In this document: in pieces, positions 29,745 to 42,677 of the stretch
Position numbering within the stretch: position 1 is the first letter of the stretch
Layout: the number at the start of each line of letters is the position of its first letter
Source: Psychromonas sp. L1A2
GTDB taxonomy: Bacteria; Pseudomonadota; Gammaproteobacteria; Enterobacterales; Psychromonadaceae
Reading direction: 5' to 3'
DNA: 64,000 nucleotides
NCBI RefSeq assembly: GCF_009828855.1
Contig: NZ_WUAG01000001.1
Span: 620,001-684,000 of the forward strand
Notes under the pieces: model-generated
The model's input: the letters and a program-made list of their open reading frames with translations, nothing else
What the model was told of the DNA's origin: nothing
Databases searched by the model: none
Translations under genes and position numbers: made by a program

Positions 29745-32657
29745 TTACGAGTGAGTTGAAACAATAAAACGAATTGCATCTAATTTTAGTTGCGTATTAT
29801 CTAATATTTTTTCAAAGCTCGCTTGTTGATCACTTAAGTATTGGATCTCATCTTCTCGAATATTTGGATTGACTGCTTTTAAAGCTAATAAACGAGACTT
29901 TTCTTGTTGTAAAGTATGTTGCATGTTTCCTTTCGCTTCATCAATAATGTCAGCCATTAGAGTCTGTGCTGTAGGCAATGACTGTTTAATCAATTGATCT
30001 ATCAATGTTTGTGAAGCGGTCGCTACTTTACGGCTAATATGACGATTGATTGGCGTCAACTGACGGTTAAAGCTATCAAAAGTAACATTTTCACCTAAGT
30101 TCTTAGCATTCTTATCTAATAACAAACGAATTGGCGTCGTTGGTAAAAAGCGACTTAATTGCGCATTATCAGTATTGATAGCTTCAACAACATAGATTAA
30201 CTCTAAAAAAGTTGATGCAGCTGGTAGTGAGTTATTCTTTAAGATTGCAACCGACGTAGTGCCGATCTCTGAACTTAATACAATATCTAACCCATTAGTA
30301 ATGATTGGATGCTCCCATGTTAAATAAGATACATCATCACGACTTAATGCTGTCTTACGGTTAAAAGTAACCGTGACACCATCTTCTGGTAAACCAGCGT
30401 AATCAGAAGCCAACATATGCTCTGTTGGTTTTAGAATTAAGCAATGTTCACTGCTATCATCTTGTTGTACGCCTAGTACATCAAACATCTGTAATGCAAA
30501 ACCAGTAAAGTGAGGAAGCTGATCCATCTCGGTGATGTCATCAAGCAAGTTACTGTTTTGTAATACGCCACTTGAATTGATTTCTAATAATTTATCGCGA
30601 CCTTGCTCTAAATTAGCCTTTAATTCGTTATTCAGTGTCGATGTACGTTGGATTAATTTATCTAACTGGTTGTCACTGTTATCACCAGTGGCTAATAAGT
30701 TAACTAATTCATCTTTAACTGCTTCGTAAACGGTATGCCCTGTCGGTGTCGTCTGTGTAAACGCAGATAAGCCTTGTTCGTACCATTGTTGCAGAAATCC
30801 CTGTGACGTATCTTTCAAGTATGGTGTGTAAATTTGTATATCACAACGTTGTCCAATACGATCTAAACGACCAATACGTTGTTCTAATAAATCAGGGTTA
30901 ATCGGAAGATCAAATAGAACCAAGTGATGAGCAAATTGGAAGTTACGTCCTTCAGAACCAATTTCAGAACACACCATCACTTGTGCGCCATCTTCAACTT
31001 GCGCAAAATAAGCAGCAGACTTATCTCGTTCAATTAATGATAAACCTTCATGGAATACAGCCGCTTTAATCGCCTCTCTAGTACGTAAAGCTTCTTCAAT
31101 AGCTAAAGCAGTTTGTGCTTGTGCTGCAATAATTAAGATCTTTTCATTTTTATTTTGCAGGATTAGATCGATCAGCCAACTAATACGAGGATCAAATGCA
31201 CACCACGAGTTATCAGTTGAAGCTTCAAATGCTTGATAAATCTGTTCTGGATATAGCGCAGTAAAAGCTTGCTGTGCAATATCACCAACTGGCATCATTT
31301 TAGAAACTTTGATTGCTGTTTTATATTGTTCAGGTAACGGTAAGGCAACTGATTTTAATAAGCGTTTTGGAAAACCTTTAATTGCAGATCGTGTGTTTCT
31401 GAATAATAAGCGACCAGTGCCATGCCTATCTAGTAAACCGCGGATTAACTCTTGTTGTGCAGATTGTTGCTCAGTTTCATCAATAGTAATATCAGAGATC
31501 ACATTTAATAAAGGTTCAACATCTTGCTCAGATAACAGTTCAGTAATACTATTTTTGGCATCGTCGCTTAAAAATTTGCCATCTAACAATTGATTCACAG
31601 CGTCTACAACAGGCTTGTATCCTGCTTCTTCATTAACAAATGCTTGGTAATCATAAAAACGGTTAGGGTCAAGTAAACGTAATCGAGCAAAGTGACTTTC
31701 ATGACCAAGTTGATCAGGTGTTGCTGTTAATAACAAGACGCCAGGAATAGCGTTAGCTAGTTTTTCTATTGCATTATATTGAACGCTTGGTTTTTCTTTA
31801 TCCCAAATAAGGTGGTGAGCTTCATCTACAATTAATAAGTCCCAAGTCGCTAGTAATGCATTTTTTAAATGTTTCTGTTTACGAATTAAATCAATACTAC
31901 ACAACACTAATTGTTCTGTATCAAATGGATTAACTGCATCGAGATAAGCTTCTTCACAGCGTGATTCGTCAAAAATACTAAAATGTAAATTAAAGCGGCG
32001 CAGCATTTCTACTAACCATTGATGTTGTAGATTTTCAGGTAAAACGATCAAGACACGTTTCGCACGACCAGTAATTAATTGCTGGTGGATAATCAAACCA
32101 GCTTCAATTGTTTTACCTAAACCAACTTCATCAGCTAATAAGATACGCGGCGCATGACGTTGACCAACTTCTTCAGCAATATAAAATTGGTGTGGAATAA
32201 GATCAACTCTTGCCCCTAATAAACCACGCAAGTGAGAGCGTTGTTGCTCATGTTGATTAAGTAATGATTTATAACGTAAAACAAAACGGTCGAATTTATC
32301 TATTTGGCCAGCAAACAGTTTATCTTGAGGTTTATTGAATTTTATAAAGTTGTTAAGAAATGTTTCTTTTAATCTAGCTTCTTCACCAGTATCAATACGT
32401 GTACCAATGTAAGTGATAATATCGTCATTTTCTTCTATATCTGTCACTAACAAAGTCCAATCGTCGTGACTTAATATTTCATCACCTATATTAAAACGAA
32501 CACGTGTAACGGGAGCTTCTTGGATAGAATAAAGGCGTTGTTCGCCTGAAGCTGGAAATAACAGTGTTAACATACGTCCTTCAATTGCAACAATAGTACC
32601 TAAACCTAACTCTGATTCCGCGTCACTAATCCAACGCTGGCCTAACGAAAATGTCAT
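29745..32657 (-). CDS. rapA: RNA polymerase-associated ATPase RapA (HepA)
   Basis: A 970-residue Swi2/Snf2-family ATPase (E. coli 968). An N-terminal Tudor-like region opens with FSLGQRWISDAESELGLG. Walker A is DEVGLGKTIEAGL and Walker B is VDEAHHLIW; motif III reads LLTATP. The helicase C domain has SEIGSEGRNFQFAHHLVLFDLP and EQRIGRLDRIGQ. RapA binds RNA polymerase and recycles it after termination. It is the first gene of the rapA-rluA pair and is divergent from the rRNA operon, with 609 bases to 16S. Confidence 0.97.
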   Translation of the reverse strand: MTFSLGQRWISDAESELGLGTIVAIEGRMLTLLFPASGEQRLYSIQEAPVTRVRFNIGDEILSHDDWTLLVTDIEENDDIITYIGTRIDTGEEARLKETFLNNFIKFNKPQDKLFAGQIDKFDRFVLRYKSLLNQHEQQRSHLRGLLGARVDLIPHQFYIAEEVGQRHAPRILLADEVGLGKTIEAGLIIHQQLITGRAKRVLIVLPENLQHQWLVEMLRRFNLHFSIFDESRCEEAYLDAVNPFDTEQLVLCSIDLIRKQKHLKNALLATWDLLIVDEAHHLIWDKEKPSVQYNAIEKLANAIPGVLLLTATPDQLGHESHFARLRLLDPNRFYDYQAFVNEEAGYKPVVDAVNQLLDGKFLSDDAKNSITELLSEQDVEPLLNVISDITIDETEQQSAQQELIRGLLDRHGTGRLLFRNTRSAIKGFPKRLLKSVALPLPEQYKTAIKVSKMMPVGDIAQQAFTALYPEQIYQAFEASTDNSWCAFDPRISWLIDLILQNKNEKILIIAAQAQTALAIEEALRTREAIKAAVFHEGLSLIERDKSAAYFAQVEDGAQVMVCSEIGSEGRNFQFAHHLVLFDLPINPDLLEQRIGRLDRIGQRCDIQIYTPYLKDTSQGFLQQWYEQGLSAFTQTTPTGHTVYEAVKDELVNLLATGDNSDNQLDKLIQRTSTLNNELKANLEQGRDKLLEINSSGVLQNSNLLDDITEMDQLPHFTGFALQMFDVLGVQQDDSSEHCLILKPTEHMLASDYAGLPEDGVTVTFNRKTALSRDDVSYLTWEHPIITNGLDIVLSSEIGTTSVAILKNNSLPAASTFLELIYVVEAINTDNAQLSRFLPTTPIRLLLDKNAKNLGENVTFDSFNRQLTPINRHISRKVATASQTLIDQLIKQSLPTAQTLMADIIDEAKGNMQHTLQQEKSRLLALKAVNPNIREDEIQYLSDQQASFEKILDNTQLKLDAIRFIVSTHS

Positions 32658-32848
32658 AAAAACTCACTCATCAATTGTAACTAAACAAAACTTAATAGCA
32701 GAAAAGCCGCGTATGTTACCTAAATCCTAATCAAACATACTAGCGTTAAATAGAATAAATGCGGGGAAAATAAAAATAGCATATAAATGAAAGAAAATGC
32801 GAGGTTGTTTGTTATTTAAGCAAACGATAATTAATCGTCATAAAAGGC

Positions 32849-32876
32849 TTGCGAATAGTTTCGCTATCCCTATAAT
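32849..32876 (+). promoter_or_regulatory. rRNA promoter, upstream (P1-like)
   Basis: TTGCGA at 32849-32854 and TATAAT at 32871-32876 with 16 bases between, followed by a GC-rich discriminator (gcgc). About 390 bases before 16S. Confidence 0.7.
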
Positions 32877-32985
32877 GCGCATCCACAGACACGGGACGGA
32901 ACGCAAGTTACCCAGCGAGTTTGAGAATAGTTTTTAACGTATTAACGCTTCGTAGTTCGCTTCGAAATTAAGTTAAATTAAAACG

Positions 32986-33013
32986 TTGACAATGTTCGAA
33001 AGGCGCGTAATAT
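32986..33013 (+). promoter_or_regulatory. rRNA promoter, downstream (P2-like)
   Basis: TTGACA at 32986-32991 and TAATAT at 33008-33013 with a 16-base spacer, then acgccgcc. Upstream runs of A and T could serve as an UP element. About 250 bases before 16S. Together with the first promoter this gives the usual tandem arrangement. Confidence 0.8.
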
Positions 33014-33035
33014 ACGCCGCCTAGCCGAAAGGCAC

Positions 33036-33046
33036 GCTCTTTAACA
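33036..33046 (+). promoter_or_regulatory. boxA antitermination site in rRNA leader
   Basis: GCTCTTTAACA, the rRNA boxA, 23 bases after the P2 -10 hexamer. It is repeated in the 16S-23S spacer at 35072-35083. Confidence 0.8.
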
Positions 33047-33050
33047 ATTT

Positions 33051-33073
33051 AATCAAACAATCTGTGTGAGCAC
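33051..33073 (+). other. 5' arm of the 16S RNase III processing stem
   Basis: A 23-base stretch starting aatcaaacaatctgtgtg. It is complementary, with a single G-U pair, to 34874-34896 behind 16S, so the two arms enclose the 16S precursor as the substrate of RNase III. Confidence 0.85.
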
Positions 33074-33266
33074 TTGTTGTTGATGTGATTTCAAAAAAAA
33101 TCAAAGTCCTTTCTTGTAAAGGCAACATCAATAATAGTGACACACGAAATAATTCATTATTTCAGAATAATAAATTGTGAGTTTCTTATATTTATATAAG
33201 TGATTAGCAGTAAGTTTTAGTCAGTAGTATTGAGTCGCACTTTTAATTAAGTGCAAATTAAACTTT

Positions 33267-34809
<1,543 letters not shown>

Positions 34810-34873
34810 CGTAAAGAAACACATCAGCAAGCTTCTTATGAAGTCTTTATTTCTACTTGTAGAAGTGATGCGA

Positions 34874-34896
34874 GTGCCCACACAGATTGTTTGATT
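34874..34896 (+). other. 3' arm of the 16S RNase III processing stem
   Basis: Pairs with 33051-33073 over 23 positions. It lies between 16S and tRNA-Glu. Confidence 0.85.
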
Positions 34897-34925
34897 AGAA
34901 TGATAAAGCGCAAAAATAGTTCCGG

Positions 34926-35001
34926 GTCCCCATCGTCTAGAGGCCTAGGACACCGCCCTTTCACGGCGGTAACAGGGGTTCAAATCCCCTTGGGGATACC
35001 A
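34926..35001 (+). tRNA. tRNA-Glu (TTC)
   Basis: Clover leaf with acceptor gtcccca/tggggat, anticodon loop ctttcac (TTC), T-loop ttcaaat and encoded CCA. It lies in the 16S-23S spacer, a standard position. No tRNA-Ala or tRNA-Ile is present in this spacer. Confidence 0.97.
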
Positions 35002-35071
35002 ACACTATTCTAGAATATAAAGTTACTTAATAACTGTTCTGCTAAGAATGATTATTAAGTGTTTTTGACAC

Positions 35072-35083
35072 TGCTCTTTAACA
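35072..35083 (+). promoter_or_regulatory. boxA antitermination site in the 16S-23S spacer
   Basis: TGCTCTTTAACA, a second copy of the leader boxA, between tRNA-Glu and 23S. Confidence 0.78.
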
Positions 35084-35410
35084 ATTAGGAAAGCTGATAA
35101 ATGTTCTTACTTATCGCACAATAACAATGACACTTCGGTGTTGATTGGTGTGATAAGTAAAACGAAATGTTTAATTCATTACGATGAATTAAACGAGTTC
35201 TCAATATTGAAACTTCGGTTTTGATATTGTAATCAAGCAAAATAAAAAGCACACATTATGATAATTCGTTATTGCAATGTGAGTACGTATCTACTTAGTT
35301 AGTTTACTAACTAATAGGTGCACGAAAAACGATTGTTTTTCATATGTAAAATATGAGTCACAAGCGTCTTGGAAACAACATACGATATCTAACGTGATTA
35401 GACACTTTTT

Positions 35411-35421
35411 AGGTGTTGTAT

Positions 35422-35428
<7 letters not shown>
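35411..35428 (+). other. 5' arm of the 23S processing stem
   Basis: The 18 bases aggtgttgtatggttaag are perfectly complementary to 38299-38316 behind 23S, forming the terminal stem processed by RNase III. Confidence 0.85.
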
Positions 35429-38307
<2,879 letters not shown>

Positions 38308-38463
38308 ACAACACCTAAGTGGTGTTGGTGTTTACCAAGACACATAGAGTGGAATCTCTTTAAACTAGCGCTTGTGAAGTATATTTACATAGTTAAATTT
38401 GTAAGATAAAACAATTTCAGAATTAGAACATATCGACTATTAGCTTTTCTAATTTATTTTTTA

Positions 38464-38582
38464 TGCTTGGCGATAATAGCGCTGTGGTACCACCTGATCC
38501 CATGCCGAACTCAGAAGTGAAACGCAGCTGCGCCGATGATAGTGTGAGGTCTCCTCATGTGAAAGTAGGTCATTGCCAAGCG
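38464..38582 (+). rRNA. rrf: 5S ribosomal RNA
   Basis: 119 bases. The closing stem is tgcttggc/gccaagcg, and the typical ccatgccgaactcagaagtg segment is in the middle. Ends are within two bases. Confidence 0.96.
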
Positions 38583-38596
38583 CCTAATACGAACAA

Positions 38597-38628
38597 TCCC
38601 TGTTGACTAACGTCAGCAGGGACTTTTT
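38597..38628 (+). terminator. rRNA operon terminator
   Basis: Stem tccctgttgac/gtcagcaggga with a four-base loop, followed by cttttt, 15 bases after 5S. Confidence 0.9.
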
Positions 38629-38770
38629 CGTTTTAATGATTTTAAAATTAATGAGTTGAACTATATCCCTTACAGGAAGTTCTATTGATTGGAGGGAAGC
38701 CTTGTTTTTGACTTTGGGGCGCTTGCTTTAGCCTCGGGGGGTTTAGTGTGTTTACTTGATCATATTTAAT

Positions 38771-38833
38771 TATAGGATTTAGCTCTGGTGAATAGGGTGG
38801 AAGGTGCATTATTGATAAATCATGTTTTTTCAT
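38771..38833 (-). pseudogene. IS630-type transposase scrap
   Basis: About 21 codons read MKKHDLSIMHLPPYSPELNP, the block around the last acidic part of the DDE domain in IS630-family transposases, where an E usually follows. After this the frame runs into unrelated sequence, and no upstream part of the transposase is present. It is a short remnant between the rRNA terminator and the GNAT gene. Confidence 0.6.
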
Positions 38834-39243
38834 ACGTGACCAAGAGAATATAATCAGTTAATGATTAAATACGTTAGATCACACAATTAGGCTGAGTGGT
38901 ATAACTCGCGATACATTTTTTATTATCAAGTGTAGACATAAATTTTTAGTTTGGTACTTTATTTGTGATTACAATTCCTTCTCTTATAATGACTTTATCT
39001 TAGAATTAAAGTTAAACATTATATTTGATATGTTTAACTAACTTCAATTCTGGTTAATGAAAGCGGAATTATATTTAAAATCAGAAGGTACTATTTTTTA
39101 CTATGCAGTGCTGTTAGTTTTGCGTAGTTCAAGGCGAATTATTAAAGCAATAACGGGTTATTGAGAAATAATTTAATGCAGAAATCAGCGGAAATAGCTG
39201 TGTTGTATCGCTTTGCTTATCCAGAGCTGAGGTTAACTATGGA
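38834..39243. other. Gene-free AT-rich spacer
   Basis: About 410 bases between the IS630 scrap and the GNAT gene. It probably holds the promoter of the GNAT gene and more remnants of a mobile element. No recognisable coding sequence, repeat copy or RNA was found. Confidence 0.4.
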
Positions 39244-39255
39244 GTGTCTGTGAAA

Positions 39256-39735
39256 ATGTTACGTCAAGCAACTAGAGAAGATATTATTCGTATTGCTGAA
39301 ATTGAAAACCTAGGGTTTCCTGAAGCTGAGGCTGCTACTTTGACTATGTTTAAAGAACGATTTCGAGCCTTTCCTGAATGCTTCTTTGTTTTAGAAATAA
39401 ATGAAGAAATTGTTGGCCATATAAATGGATGCATCAATGATAGCCCTGAACTACCAGATGAATTGTATTCAAACTCTTCATTACATTGCCCTAATGGAAA
39501 GTATCAAACGGTATTTGGGTTAGTCGTCGCACCAAAATATCAGAAAAAAGGTTATGCAAGTTTATTAACTAAACATCTTATCGAAACTAGTAAATCAAGA
39601 GGACAGCTTGGGATCGTTTTAACCTGTAAAGATCATTTAGTTAGCTTCTATCAAAAACATGGATTCAATCATCAAGGGAAGTCTGATTCTACTCATGGTG
39701 GTGTTAGTTGGAACAATATGTTGTTAATTTTTTAA
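39256..39735 (+). CDS. GNAT-family N-acetyltransferase
   Basis: A 159-residue protein with the GNAT motif A in VFGLVVAPKYQKKGYASLLTKHLIE (Q-K-K-G-Y-A binds the acetyl-CoA pyrophosphate) and motif B VSFYQKHGF. The N-terminal RQATREDIIRIAEIENLGFPEAEAAT resembles arylalkylamine N-acetyltransferase-like proteins. In-frame GTG codons at 39244 and 39250 are possible alternative starts; the ATG at 39256 aligns best with the family N-terminus. It is a single gene in a region of mobile remnants. The substrate is unknown. Confidence 0.85.
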   Translation: MLRQATREDIIRIAEIENLGFPEAEAATLTMFKERFRAFPECFFVLEINEEIVGHINGCINDSPELPDELYSNSSLHCPNGKYQTVFGLVVAPKYQKKGYASLLTKHLIETSKSRGQLGIVLTCKDHLVSFYQKHGFNHQGKSDSTHGGVSWNNMLLIF

Positions 39736-39837
39736 ATGAAGGTTCATTCGTTATTTTACAAGTGAACTAAGCCAGTTTTAAATTTAATTATTAAACGTAA
39801 ATCTTTAAAATATTTATCTCTAATAAGGTTTGGTTTG

Positions 39838-39908
39838 TATCTCTACAAGAGATCGAAGCCCGAACATCGGGTTAGGAGGCGGGTGCTCTATCCTGTTGAG
39901 TATAGAGA
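39838..39908 (-). pseudogene. Decayed tRNA-Arg (CCT) copy
   Basis: Aligns with the intact tRNA-Arg at 48261. The stretch 'ttaggaggcgggtgctctat' and 'cctgttga' is identical, one base of the D stem is lost (gagtat for gagctat), and the anticodon stem partner and acceptor/CCA end are changed so neither stem can form. Similarity runs on for about 50 bases into the 5' flank (attaaat...ttcgttacat...cttaata), so a segment larger than the tRNA was duplicated. Confidence 0.8.
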
Positions 39909-39956
39909 GAATAAGCATTAATTGTATTAAATTTATTCGTTACATTCTTAATACTA

Positions 39957-40040
39957 ATATCAATAACACTAATTAAGAGATCTATTTTACTTGTTAAAAT
40001 AATTTATTTCTTTGTTGTAAGTTTGGTAAAGCGAACAACC
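39957..40040 (+). repeat. Dispersed short repeat, left part of an interrupted copy
   Basis: Carries 'aacactaattaagagatcta', 'ttttacttgttaaaataa' and 'gtaagtttggtaaagcgaac', as in the other copies, up to 'aacaacc', where the insertion sequence begins. The remaining part is at 41479-41590. Confidence 0.8.
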
Positions 40041-40097
40041 TTATGTGGACTCCCCTGTGTCAACAACAAAATTAGTAACTAAGAATAAAGCACTCAC

Positions 40098-40212
40098 TTA
40101 TGTACGAGCTCTCATTGAGTAGCTAACTCAGGCTCTCTGATATTTACGCGCACAAGTAATCACATCTATTAAGCGAGATCAAAGTCTCTTGGTTGTTCAC
40201 TGATTTTACTTG
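40098..40212 (-). ncRNA. Candidate bridge RNA/seekRNA of the IS1111-group element
   Basis: On the transposase strand, downstream of its gene. The stem at 40153-40162/40201-40212 (10 bp with a two-base bulge) encloses a symmetrical internal loop of 12 bases on each side (40163-40174 and 40189-40200) and a GAGA/TCTC hairpin at 40175-40188. The 40190-40198 side equals the reverse complement of GAACAACCA, the reconstructed left target across the insertion point. The 40164-40172 side (atctattaa) repeats the right junction. A second hairpin (40107-40124) is preceded by ttatgt (40098-40103), which equals the left tip of the element and may be a donor guide. Transcript limits are not known. Confidence 0.55.
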
Positions 40213-40409
40213 CTGATTTTTCTTAGTTATTGCTTTTATTGTTTGAACTTCTTTACGCAGAAAAATAATTCTACTATTTCGTCAATTCCTTTGTGAACAT
40301 CGCATATTTTCTTACTGGCTTTTATCTTAGTTATTCTTTTATTGTTTGAACGTTTTTACACGGCAAGTAATTCCGCTTTGTAATCAGTTCCTTTAGTCAT
40401 CATCGCATA
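40208..40409. repeat. Two degenerate 99-base direct repeats at the transposase 3' end
   Basis: 40208-40306 and 40311-40409 align along their length, for example 'cttagttattgcttttattg' against 'cttagttattcttttattg', both ending 'catcgcata'. The second unit contains the transposase stop codon and its last about 17 codons. The first, in the non-coding end, still reads YAMFTKELTK where the gene reads YAMMTKGTDY. Confidence 0.75.
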
Positions 40410-41393
40410 CGCCGTACGTACATTTTTGTTGGCAAGTGCAACTGCAGCACAACGTATACCACGTCGAGATACTAACTCTTGTATCCAACGTTCTTTTTTT
40501 GTTTTTGCGTCTCTTTTAACTATCATTCTAATCGCAGCCATAGACCCAACTACCAATTGACTTCTGAGTATGCTGTTTTTTACATACTTCCCAACTGAGC
40601 CCAGCTTAGTTTTTCCTCCGGAAGAATGCTGTATTGGTGTTAACCCTATACACGCCGCTGCATCTTTGCCCTTAGCAAAAACACCTATCTCACTACAGCC
40701 TAATGCGATGTATAAATTAACTGCATTAATGACACCAACACCTTCTAATTTTAAAAGTTTCTTACATTCAGGATGCTCATTAATCGCCTTTATGAGTGAT
40801 TCGTCATAGGTTGCAACAGACTGGCATATCATTAAGTAGTGATCCCATGCTGCTTTCAGTGAAGCACGAAGTGCCCATGAAAATTCATTCTCAGCATTTT
40901 CTAATACGCTTTCAATAGCGCCTCTTAATCCACCTAACTTTGGGGAGCAGCGAATACTAAATTCCAGTAGTAGCGCTCCTAACTGATTGCTCAAGGCTGT
41001 TTTCTGCTTTGTTGCTAAGTCGCGTAATCGCATAATTGATTGTAATTGTTGCTGCTCAATACTTTTTCCAGAAATAAAAGTTATATCGGTTACAAATGAT
41101 GCTTGTACGATTGCAAGCGCATCATTAGCATCTGTTTTTTGTTTCTTTCTAATTGAAGACACAAACTTCGGACAAATTAATTTTGCATCGTAGCCTAATG
41201 ATAATGCGACCTGGTTCCAGTAGTTCGATGTACTGCAAACCTCAAAGATAATAGTGGTAGGTTTGGTATTGATTAACCAAAGAGCAAACGCCTGATATGT
41301 CATTTCAGTATTAGAAAGCACTTTATTTCTTGCATAAATACAAACTTGGATAACATCTTTTGCTAAATCAACACCAATTCTAGTATTATTCAT
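40356..41393 (-). CDS. IS110-family transposase (DEDD recombinase)
   Basis: A 345-residue protein with the RuvC-like N-terminal domain: the first aspartate in RIGVDLAKD, the glutamate in IIFEVCST and the aspartates of KTDANDA. The C-terminal transposase-20 domain holds LLKLEGVGVINA and CIGLTPIQHSSGGKTKLGSVGK with the conserved serine. No frameshift or stop is visible, so it should be active. It works without DDE chemistry and, in this family, with an RNA made from the non-coding end of the element. Confidence 0.93.
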   Translation of the reverse strand: MNNTRIGVDLAKDVIQVCIYARNKVLSNTEMTYQAFALWLINTKPTTIIFEVCSTSNYWNQVALSLGYDAKLICPKFVSSIRKKQKTDANDALAIVQASFVTDITFISGKSIEQQQLQSIMRLRDLATKQKTALSNQLGALLLEFSIRCSPKLGGLRGAIESVLENAENEFSWALRASLKAAWDHYLMICQSVATYDESLIKAINEHPECKKLLKLEGVGVINAVNLYIALGCSEIGVFAKGKDAAACIGLTPIQHSSGGKTKLGSVGKYVKNSILRSQLVVGSMAAIRMIVKRDAKTKKERWIQELVSRRGIRCAAVALANKNVRTAYAMMTKGTDYKAELLAV

Positions 41394-41478
41394 CTATTGG
41401 ACTCCATTTAATATTTTTGTGTGGTAACAATGATATTAGCCTACACGTTGGTAATGGTGTAGGGGAGTCCAATTATCT

Positions 41479-41590
41479 ATTAAAGAATTAACCTCTTTTG
41501 GTTAATTCTTCGACAGGCTCAATTTACGTCTTAAGTTAAGTCATTTATCCTGAACAAAATTTAGGCCTCTTATTTAGTGTAATGGGTACT
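41479..41590 (+). repeat. Dispersed short repeat, right part of the interrupted copy
   Basis: Continues the copy split by the insertion sequence: attaaag, then a perfect 9-bp hairpin (gaattaacc/ggttaattc) and 'gtcttaagttaagtcattt', ending with 'cttatttagtgtaatgggta'. The extra hairpin shows it is the long variant, as at 11216. Confidence 0.8.
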
Positions 41591-41591
41591 A

Positions 41592-42668
41592 TTAAAGTAT
41601 TGGCGACATACCAATAGGTTGAGATTTTAATAATATAATACCCATTAATACCAATAATATACCGCCAGTTAGCTTAACGACTATCTTCATGCTCGTTCTT
41701 TTTTTACTTTTATATTGATTATTACCACTACTCAAGTATCCCTGTACGAGCTTGGTACTTAATATTGTCATAATCGCAATGATAGAGGTGGTTAATGCAG
41801 TACCAACAGACATTAAAAAGGCGCTAACAATCCCAAGCCAATATAATCCCAACATATTAGAAAAAAGTAATACCATTATTGCACCTGTACATGGGCGAAG
41901 CCCTACGCTGAAAATTATGGCTAAATACTCTTTTAATGAAGACGCTTTGTTAATATATTCAGCACTTGCAAAATGTACATGACCACAACCACATATATTA
42001 TTAGTGTTAAGGTCGTTGCTATGGTTTCTTGGATTAACGCTATTTATAATAGGTTTTATAGCCGTTATTTTAATTGGAATAGGGCGAGAATATGCTCCTT
42101 TAAAAAGTGCCTTAGCATTACGCCAAATCACAATCGAACCTAATATAACCACTGAATAAAAACTTAAACTAATTAAATTATTCGCCTCATTATTAACTTC
42201 TCGCATAGTTGAATTAAACACCAGCAGTAACACAGATACAGCAATGATCGCGACTAGTGCTTGTAATAAAGCAGACAAAACCGTGAGTATTAAACTTATT
42301 TTAATCTTAGTTGGATGCGTTGCAAGATACGTTGTAACGATCAACTTTCCATGTCCCGGGCCAAGAGAATGCAATACGCCATATATAAAAGCTAAAGAAA
42401 CCAATGAAAAACCTGATGCAACAAGTTCAGTTTTAGCAGAATATAATAATTCAATGATTTGTTCATTGATGCTTTTTTGCCAGTGCATACTGGCCATGAT
42501 TAATGAAGGCCAAGCTTGCCAGATAACATACCCTGTACTTAAAAATAGCAAGCTTGCAAAATATAACCATACTTTGTTAGATATCATTTTATTGGATTCA
42601 TTATTAGAGTTAGTTTTTCTGGTCGGGTTATTAGATGCAGTTTTATTGAAAATTATTTTATAGGTCAC
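41592..42668 (-). CDS. NicO-type metal transporter, probably for zinc
   Basis: A 358-residue membrane protein of the NicO family (PF03824 type). Two metal-path motifs are visible: VLHSLGPGHGK in the third segment and SVGLRPCTGAIMVLLF after the central loop. The loop contains CGCGHVHF. There are six to seven membrane segments. The family is usually annotated as nickel/cobalt transport, but here the gene is last in an operon headed by a Zur box, 9 bases after a DUF1007 gene, so zinc is the more likely metal. Direction of transport is not evident from sequence. Confidence 0.8.
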   Translation of the reverse strand: MTYKIIFNKTASNNPTRKTNSNNESNKMISNKVWLYFASLLFLSTGYVIWQAWPSLIMASMHWQKSINEQIIELLYSAKTELVASGFSLVSLAFIYGVLHSLGPGHGKLIVTTYLATHPTKIKISLILTVLSALLQALVAIIAVSVLLLVFNSTMREVNNEANNLISLSFYSVVILGSIVIWRNAKALFKGAYSRPIPIKITAIKPIINSVNPRNHSNDLNTNNICGCGHVHFASAEYINKASSLKEYLAIIFSVGLRPCTGAIMVLLFSNMLGLYWLGIVSAFLMSVGTALTTSIIAIMTILSTKLVQGYLSSGNNQYKSKKRTSMKIVVKLTGGILLVLMGIILLKSQPIGMSPIL

Positions 42669-42677
42669 GCTAACTCC

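Larger units (their letters stand above)
40041..41478 (-). mobile_element. IS110-family (IS1111-group) insertion sequence
   Basis: About 1438 bases with one transposase gene. The subterminal inverted repeats are perfect over 11 bases: tggactcccct at 40046-40056 and aggggagtcca at 41461-41471, five and seven bases inside the inferred ends. Subterminal repeats, no target duplication, and a long non-coding end downstream of the transposase (about 315 bases, against about 85 upstream) are features of the IS1111 group. Ends are inferred by comparing the flanks with uninterrupted copies of the repeat it has entered (caacc joined to attaaag). Confidence 0.88.

Noticed and set aside
41592-42668. Annotation as a nickel/cobalt exporter RcnA
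   Set aside because: The His-rich loop of RcnA is absent and the operon carries a Zur box, with no nickel-responsive site visible.
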